Shown in pieces: positions 37,480 through 41,013 of a stretch of DNA of 41,013 nt (the stretch's first letter is position 1; the number at the start of each line of letters is the position of its first letter). The translations under genes and the position numbers were made by a program. Under the pieces are notes generated by a model. The model saw only the letters and a program-made list of their open reading frames with translations. It was not told the origin of the DNA and ran no database searches. Origin of the DNA: a virus; the IMG/VR virus record IMGVR_UViG_3300045922_000523, positions 1 to 41,013 of that record, one strand, 5' to 3'.

Positions 37480-38082
37480 TCACGCGGCGGGAGTCGCCAC
37501 TACGTAGTAGCCCGCCTCGAGCCGCTCGGCGACGGTGCCGTACCACCGCGCCGAGTGAGCGTCACCGTTGACCGCGCGCCATTCCGCCGTGGCGCGAAGC
37601 GCGGTAAGGATCGGCTGGGCGTCCTCGAGCGTCGGCACGCGGTATGGCACGTGGCACCCACCGCACCGGCAGATAGCCACGAGTCGACCACCGCGGATGG
37701 CTTGGCCCGCGAGCCTGACCGGCCCGGCGTTGCCGTTTCGCACCACGCGCGGGTCACCCTCGGGCGACTCTGGGCACGGGAGCGAGACGACATACCCATG
37801 GTGCGAGACGAACTGACACGTCGAATGCTCGAGCCCGATCTCCGGCGGCGCGACACCGGAGATCCCAAGTTCGCGGAACGGATCGGCGTAGTCACCCGGT
37901 GGCGTGCCGTCCTCGTCGGGCCACGGGAACCGGAATCTGTAGATGTCGAGGGCGCGGCTGGGGTCGGCGTCTCCGCAGTAGGCCACGTCGCGCAGCTGGT
38001 CGTAGCGGAGAGACCAGAGATCCTCGCACGTGCCGACCTTGATTCGTGCGCCGTCAGAGATTCGCCGCATGTACTCACCCAT
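37480..38082 (-). CDS. Hypothetical accessory protein, 200 aa
   Basis: Reads YMRRISDGARIKVGTCEDLW, RYDQLRDVAYCGDADPSRAL, DIYRFRFPWPDEDG and later RLVAICRCGGCHVPYRVP. Proteins with this RISDG..IK.GTCE.L start and F-FP-PDED middle occur in actinobacterial genomes without known function. The Cys cluster CRCGGC may bind a metal. ATG 38082 overlaps the upstream ORF by 8 bp. It is the last gene of a three-gene leftward operon. Confidence 0.65.
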   Translation of the reverse strand: MGEYMRRISDGARIKVGTCEDLWSLRYDQLRDVAYCGDADPSRALDIYRFRFPWPDEDGTPPGDYADPFRELGISGVAPPEIGLEHSTCQFVSHHGYVVSLPCPESPEGDPRVVRNGNAGPVRLAGQAIRGGRLVAICRCGGCHVPYRVPTLEDAQPILTALRATAEWRAVNGDAHSARWYGTVAERLEAGYYVVATPAA

Positions 38083-38266
38083 GACTCATGCCACCTTCTC
38101 GAGTGTCCGCGCGCCGGCAGAGCATCTCGGCGTGCGCGCGGATCTCATCAGCCGACCATTCGACGATGGTCCCGACCGTCAGTGATTCGGGGATCGCCGG
38201 GAGTTCGAGGTGTTGCCCGCCGCCGCCGAAGGCTCCGGTCGCGGGACCGGAGCCTCGAGGATCCAT
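38075..38266 (-). CDS. Small hypothetical protein, 63 aa
   Basis: Starts MDPRGSGPATGAFGGGGQHL, then LPAIPESLTVGTIVEWSADE and a helix IRAHAEMLCRRA. It overlaps the following gene by 8 bp and the preceding 44-aa ORF by 88 bp in another frame. No better internal start was found. Function unknown. Confidence 0.5.
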   Translation of the reverse strand: MDPRGSGPATGAFGGGGQHLELPAIPESLTVGTIVEWSADEIRAHAEMLCRRADTREGGMSHG

Positions 38267-38313
38267 TTCTTCGTCTCCCGGTCGACCGTTGCCGAGACGG
38301 TGACACTGGCCAT
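38179..38313 (-). CDS. Small hypothetical protein, 44 aa
   Basis: ATG 38313 has AAAAGGAGAGA before it. The product MASVTVSATVDRETKKWILE forms a beta hairpin, followed by a Pro/Ser-rich tail. The tail region is also coding for the next ORF in another frame. It heads the leftward operon, opposite the gene at 38399. Confidence 0.5.
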   Translation of the reverse strand: MASVTVSATVDRETKKWILEAPVPRPEPSAAAGNTSNSRRSPNH

Positions 38314-38346
38314 GATGATCTCTCCTTTTCTCCGCGCATCTCGCGG

Positions 38347-38375
38347 CCGTTCCGCACTCCCCGAATGCGGAACGG
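38347..38375. promoter_or_regulatory. Perfect inverted repeat in divergent promoter region
   Basis: CCGTTCCGCA (38347-38356) and TGCGGAACGG (38366-38375), 10-bp arms, 9-base loop, centred between the divergent starts at 38313 and 38399. It probably is an operator for both directions, perhaps bound by the product at 38399, or an RNA hairpin. Confidence 0.6.
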
Positions 38376-38398
38376 TCGCGCTATGCAAGGCTGGTGAC

Positions 38399-38836
38399 AT
38401 GGAATCTTCCGATCCTGCAAGTGTGACTGTAACCGATCCTGTAACGGCAGGCAAGCCCTGGTATTTCGAGCCGGAGACAGCGCGGCGCGCCGGCGCACGG
38501 TCGGGAGAGTCCCGCCGGTCCCGTGCGGCCGTGCGCCGGGAGACGCAAGCCGCGCTCGAGCGCATCGCTCGGTCCCGCCCGGATCTCCTGACCGAGGATG
38601 TCGGCATCCTGGCCCGCGCTGCCGCGGTGAGGATCGCCGGTGACATCGCGACGGGCGGCGTGACCGAGAAGAATCTCCACCATGCCGCGGCTGCGGTGCG
38701 CTATCTCGTCGACGTCGCCCGGATCGAGGCGGGCCAGCCGACAGAGCTTCGCGCCACGGTGACCGCCGCAGCCGACGACTTCCGCGCGTGGCTGGACGAG
38801 GTGCGGAGTCAGGCGGCTCTACGCGCCGGAGAGTGA
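38399..38836 (+). CDS. Helical DNA-binding-like protein, 145 aa
   Basis: After a polar N-terminus (MESSDPASVTVTDPVTAGKP) comes an Arg-rich helix (RRAGARSGESRRSRAAVRRE) and further helices (LARAAAVRIAGDIATGGVTE). The basic patch suggests DNA binding, for example as a regulator or small terminase, but no domain is certain. It is divergent from the leftward operon and convergent with the HTH gene at 38838. Confidence 0.55.
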   Translation: MESSDPASVTVTDPVTAGKPWYFEPETARRAGARSGESRRSRAAVRRETQAALERIARSRPDLLTEDVGILARAAAVRIAGDIATGGVTEKNLHHAAAAVRYLVDVARIEAGQPTELRATVTAAADDFRAWLDEVRSQAALRAGE

Positions 38837-38837
38837 G

Positions 38838-39272
38838 TCACGACGACTTCCGCCGCCCGATGAGGTAGGCGAGCACCGACGCGCGGGTCAGCCCACCGTC
38901 AGGATGCCGTTCCAGGCGCCCACGGTGGACGAGCCGGTCGATGGTCCCACGGTGGACGCCGAGGATCGCGCCGGCGACGGAGCGGGACACGGCCTCGGAC
39001 GTGTCGTGACCGAGGCTCATCGCGCAGGCCCGGCCGAGGGGCGTCGACCACCAGCCGGGCGGCGGGTCGCCATCACCCCAGAGGGCGACGAGGATGTCCT
39101 GGACGAGCTCGGCGCGCTCGTCGTCGTCGTCGCCGGTGAGGATCGCGGCCCACATCGGGGCGCGCTCGCGGATCCGCTCGTCGACGAGCGACTGGAGGTC
39201 GGGGCCGATGAGGGGGGCGAGCCGCCACGCGGCCCGCCCCACATCGTTGACGACCTGCGCGTGGAGGGTCAC
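38838..39272 (-). CDS. HTH protein, excisionase-like C-terminus, 144 aa
   Basis: GTG 39272 overlaps the stop of the upstream ORF. The N-terminal half is helical (VVNDVGRAAWRLAPLIGPDL, SLVDERIRERAPMWAAIL). The C-terminal part VAGAILGVHRGTIDRLVHRG then RLERHPDGGLTRASVLAYL is a MerR/excisionase-type winged helix. It could be the directionality factor for integrase, a replication-associated protein or a regulator. The helical N-terminal domain makes it longer than ordinary Xis proteins. Confidence 0.65.
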   Translation of the reverse strand: MTLHAQVVNDVGRAAWRLAPLIGPDLQSLVDERIRERAPMWAAILTGDDDDERAELVQDILVALWGDGDPPPGWWSTPLGRACAMSLGHDTSEAVSRSVAGAILGVHRGTIDRLVHRGRLERHPDGGLTRASVLAYLIGRRKSS

Positions 39273-39412
39273 GCCGGGACGGCTCCAACGTCGAGATCGT
39301 CGAGCGTGACGACGACCGGATCGTCGCCGAGCGGGTGGTGATCCCACGCCTCGACCGGGCCACGCCACGGGTCGGTCGCGACCCAAACGCCCGGGTCGAC
39401 GTCGCTCCCCAC
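39269..39412 (-). CDS. Small acidic protein, possibly 5'-truncated, 47 aa
   Basis: MGSDVDPGVWVATDPWRGPV, then DHHPLGDDPVVVTLDDLDVG. Its TGA overlaps the GTG of the next leftward gene, which supports translation. The start at GTG 39412 is arbitrary: coding character seems to continue upstream (GEALDESYVQ) until it meets the rightward relic. It looks cut at a junction near 39430. Confidence 0.45.
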   Translation of the reverse strand: MGSDVDPGVWVATDPWRGPVEAWDHHPLGDDPVVVTLDDLDVGAVPA

Positions 39413-39577
39413 CTGGACGTAGGACTCGTCGAGCGCCTCGCCGCGGTGAGCCCGTGGAACCCGAACGCGTCGGGTGCGTGCGCGGATCTGGATGCTGGGG
39501 TGATCGCGGATCAGCAGGAGTGTGTGCGCCGCCTGTCGAACGACGGGCAGAACCTGGCGCCGTGGGGAGGGGCATGA
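39335..39577 (+). pseudogene. Relic of Rpf/transglycosylase-like gene end
   Basis: The last ~45 residues, AVSPWNPNASGACADLDAG, QQECVRRLSNDGQNLAP and WGGA, match the end of the intact protein at 32225-32980 (CADL..., ECARRLSAGGTDLRPWGG). The catalytic Glu segment and QF motif are missing, and upstream residues look like non-coding shadow of the leftward ORF. This is therefore a remnant with its 5' part deleted at about 39430. It ends overlapping the methylase ATG. Confidence 0.6.
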
Positions 39578-40234
39578 TGAGCGTGGTGCGTGGCGACGCG
39601 CTGTCGATCCCGCTGAGGGATGAGTCCGTCGATCTGATCGTGACCTCGCCGCCGTACTTCGCCCAACGGTCGTACAAGGATGGGGGTGAGCATTCTCGGC
39701 GCGTTGCCGGGTTCGGTGTGGCGGATCCCGACCGAGCCGCTCAGGGTGCCCGACCATCTCGGCGTCGAGCACTTCGCCGCGTTCCCGTCCGAGTGGCCAC
39801 GCCGGTTGATCCTCGGCTGGTCCCCGCCCGGCTGGTGTACGGCGTGCGGCGAGCCGCGGCGGCCTGTGGTGGAGCGCGAGTTCTACGGCGTCTACAACGA
39901 CGCCGAAGCCATCCGCCAGCGAGTCCGTTCCACGGCGACCGGCGGCATTGATCGGGTGACGCTCGGGCAGACCGACAACATCGACCGGCGGATCACCGGG
40001 TATGGCTGCGCCTGCCCCGACACGTCGGCTCCCACCACCCCGGCGGTGGTGCTCGACCCGTTCGGTGGGACAGGCACAACCGCGATGGCCGCCCGAGCGC
40101 TCGGTCGCACCGGGATCTCCCTCGACCTGTCGTGGGACTACTGCCGTCTCGCCCGGTGGCGTATCTACGAGTCGGGTGGTGTGGCGAAGGTCGCGGCCCG
40201 TACCGATGCGGACCGTCAGGGGGTGCTGTTGTGA
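39574..40234 (+). pseudogene. DNA N4/N6 methylase with internal deletion and frameshift
   Basis: Starts at 39574 in frame 1: MSVVRGDALSIPLRDESVDL and IVTSPPYFAQRSYKDGG, with the catalytic TSPPYF motif. At about 39686 the frame breaks and the downstream half continues in frame 2: LGALPGSVWRIPTEPLRVPD, HFAAFPSEWPRRLILGWSPP, CGEPRRPVV, then DPFGGTGTT (motif I). In complete enzymes well over 100 residues separate YKDGG from the LGALPGSVW segment; they are absent. Either a real deletion of several hundred bases or an assembly error. The 3' part repeats the sequence at 1-127. Confidence 0.8.
39972..40098 (+). repeat. 127-bp exact direct repeat, copy 2
   Basis: Identical to bases 1-127 and located in the target-recognition/motif I part of the second methylase. 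After 40098 the copies diverge to a related but different sequence, and the genes after the methylases are unrelated (membrane peptide at 273 versus the 82-aa ORF at 40234). Confidence 0.9.
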
Positions 40235-40482
40235 TGGACGCCGAGACGCGTGACCGGCTGATCGAGCAGGTGGCCCGTGCGCTCGCCACTCGTGCGGGCT
40301 GGCAGTGGGATGAGACCATCGATTTGGCGCAGGAGTCGTGCCGCCGTGATGCAGCGGCGGTCATCGACACGCTCGGGATAGTCGAGGCAGGCCGAGGGAA
40401 GGTGCTCGACGATCCTGACAGCCCCACGTTCGGCTCCACCTTCCCGCTGTTCCGCATCCGCGCCGCAGAGGACGACCGATGA
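40234..40482 (+). CDS. Hypothetical protein, 82 aa
   Basis: ATG 40234 overlaps the methylase stop. The first part is helical (TRDRLIEQVARALATRAGWQ) with a pair of helices common in small actinophage proteins, and the end is a short beta part (PTFGSTFPLFRIRAAEDD). Not recognised. It is in an overlapping chain with the next three ORFs. Confidence 0.6.
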   Translation: MDAETRDRLIEQVARALATRAGWQWDETIDLAQESCRRDAAAVIDTLGIVEAGRGKVLDDPDSPTFGSTFPLFRIRAAEDDR

Positions 40483-40646
40483 GCATCGTCGCCGCGCTGC
40501 GCGCCCTGGTGTGGCGTCGTGCTCGCCGCCGGCCGTCGAGCCACGATTGGGCCCGGCTGGCGTGGCGGGCACCGTGCGAACCGCTTCGCCCACCCGACCC
40601 GCACATCGGGACGATCACCGGAACGCCACGATGCGGGCGTACGTGA
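40479..40646 (+). CDS. Small basic protein, 55 aa
   Basis: ATG 40479 overlaps the previous stop. Arg/Trp-rich (VAALRALVWRRARRRPSSHD) with two Cys. The overlap with the next start is 16 bp. Function unknown; its composition fits a small DNA- or RNA-binding peptide. Confidence 0.45.
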   Translation: MSIVAALRALVWRRARRRPSSHDWARLAWRAPCEPLRPPDPHIGTITGTPRCGRT

Positions 40647-40867
40647 TCGATTCGGAAGGTGTGGTGCTGATACCCGAGTTCGGGTGTGATGGCCACCCGC
40701 CACACTTGGATGTCCCGGTGCAGCCCACGTTGCGGGACATGCTGTGTGCTGATCCTGGCGATGCGAGCCCGGTTCGGCGGGTGCTTGCGGTGTTCGAGCG
40801 GGTGCGTGACGATGGTGTCGCGATCTACCGGGTGAGGGAAGTCCTCGACTTTGGGGCGGCAGCATGA
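40631..40867 (+). CDS. Hypothetical protein, 78 aa
   Basis: MRAYVIDSEGVVLIPEFGCD, then PVRRVLAVFERVRDDGVAIY and a short end. Alpha-beta pattern, no motif recognised. It is coupled to the resolvase by a four-base overlap. Confidence 0.55.
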   Translation: MRAYVIDSEGVVLIPEFGCDGHPPHLDVPVQPTLRDMLCADPGDASPVRRVLAVFERVRDDGVAIYRVREVLDFGAAA

Positions 40868-41013
40868 CCGCACGGTCACTACGAATCGACGTGATCGGCA
40901 CACCCGCCCCGCAAGGATCCAAACGACCGATGCGCCTCCCCAACGGGCGGCTCGTCGTGATCGAGCAGCTCGACCGGCGGATCAAAGCATGGCGGCGTGC
41001 TGTCACCGACGCC
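40864..41013 (+). CDS. RusA-like Holliday junction resolvase, N-terminal part, cut by window end
   Basis: MTARSLRIDVIGTPAPQGSK, then RPMRLPNGRLVVIEQLDRRI and KAWRRAVTDA up to the window edge. The I-x-V-x-G-x-PxPQGSKR start is that of RusA endonucleases, dimeric enzymes that cut four-way junctions before packaging. The catalytic Asp residues lie further downstream and are not in the window. Fifty codons are visible. Confidence 0.8.
   Translation, partial: MTARSLRIDVIGTPAPQGSKRPMRLPNGRLVVIEQLDRRIKAWRRAVTDA

Overview
The window looks like most of the genome of a temperate, short-tailed (podovirus-like) phage or prophage of a high-GC actinobacterium. The evidence is very GC-rich DNA, many GTG starts with 4-8 bp ATGA/GTGA overlaps, a WhiB-family Fe-S regulator, a GH25 endolysin, and a head-to-tail set of portal, scaffold, capsid, adaptor and nozzle-like protein followed by large internal virion proteins. 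I see no tape-measure or tail-tube gene. No tRNA or rRNA gene and no CRISPR array was recognised.

Layout. (1) 3-796: truncated DNA methylase end, then tiny Cys-rich or membrane ORFs. (2) 797-1164: non-coding, with a 50-bp tandem repeat and a 15-bp palindromic site. (3) 1165-3066: lysis cassette (holin-like membrane proteins around a GH25 lysozyme). (4) 3050-22948: rightward late genes: large terminase, small virion proteins, lectin-like protein, portal, scaffold, major capsid protein, adaptor, fibre, nozzle-like protein, C1q-like protein, three internal virion proteins, a small HTH protein and a metallophosphoesterase. A leftward two-gene insert (16314-17068) encodes a membrane peptide and a lipoprotein with a HEIGH zincin motif. 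(5) 22945-24578: switch region, with leftward tyrosine integrase and repressor candidate and a divergent, probably leaderless, Cro-like HTH gene. (6) 24575-36065: rightward early genes: YqaJ-type exonuclease, RecT-SAP annealase, WhiB fusion, replication initiator, DnaB/RepA-type helicase, membrane-anchored Rpf-like muralytic protein, a DUF6745-type protein with a long Ala-Val repeat plus its partner, and a deoxyribosyltransferase-like protein. (7) 36066-36291: strong promoter and a structured-RNA candidate. (8) 36292-38313: leftward accessory operons including a serine recombinase. (9) 38399-41013: DNA-binding proteins, relic ORFs, a second and internally deleted methylase, small ORFs and the start of a RusA-like resolvase.

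How it fits together. YqaJ and RecT form a recombination pair, and the initiator and helicase form the replication core. The divergent promoters at 24.3 kb carry two sequence elements that recur at a second promoter at 36.1 kb, so the switch proteins probably control that locus too. The repressor candidate lies directly upstream of the integrase, ends in Asn-Ala-Ala, and has an AT-rich inverted repeat in its last codons. This arrangement resembles phages with integration-dependent immunity.

The first 127 bases are identical to 39972-40098 and then diverge, which looks like a branch in an assembly graph. The window ends may therefore be strain variants or assembly breakpoints rather than true genome ends. 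All functions are read from sequence motifs and gene order; no database search was run.
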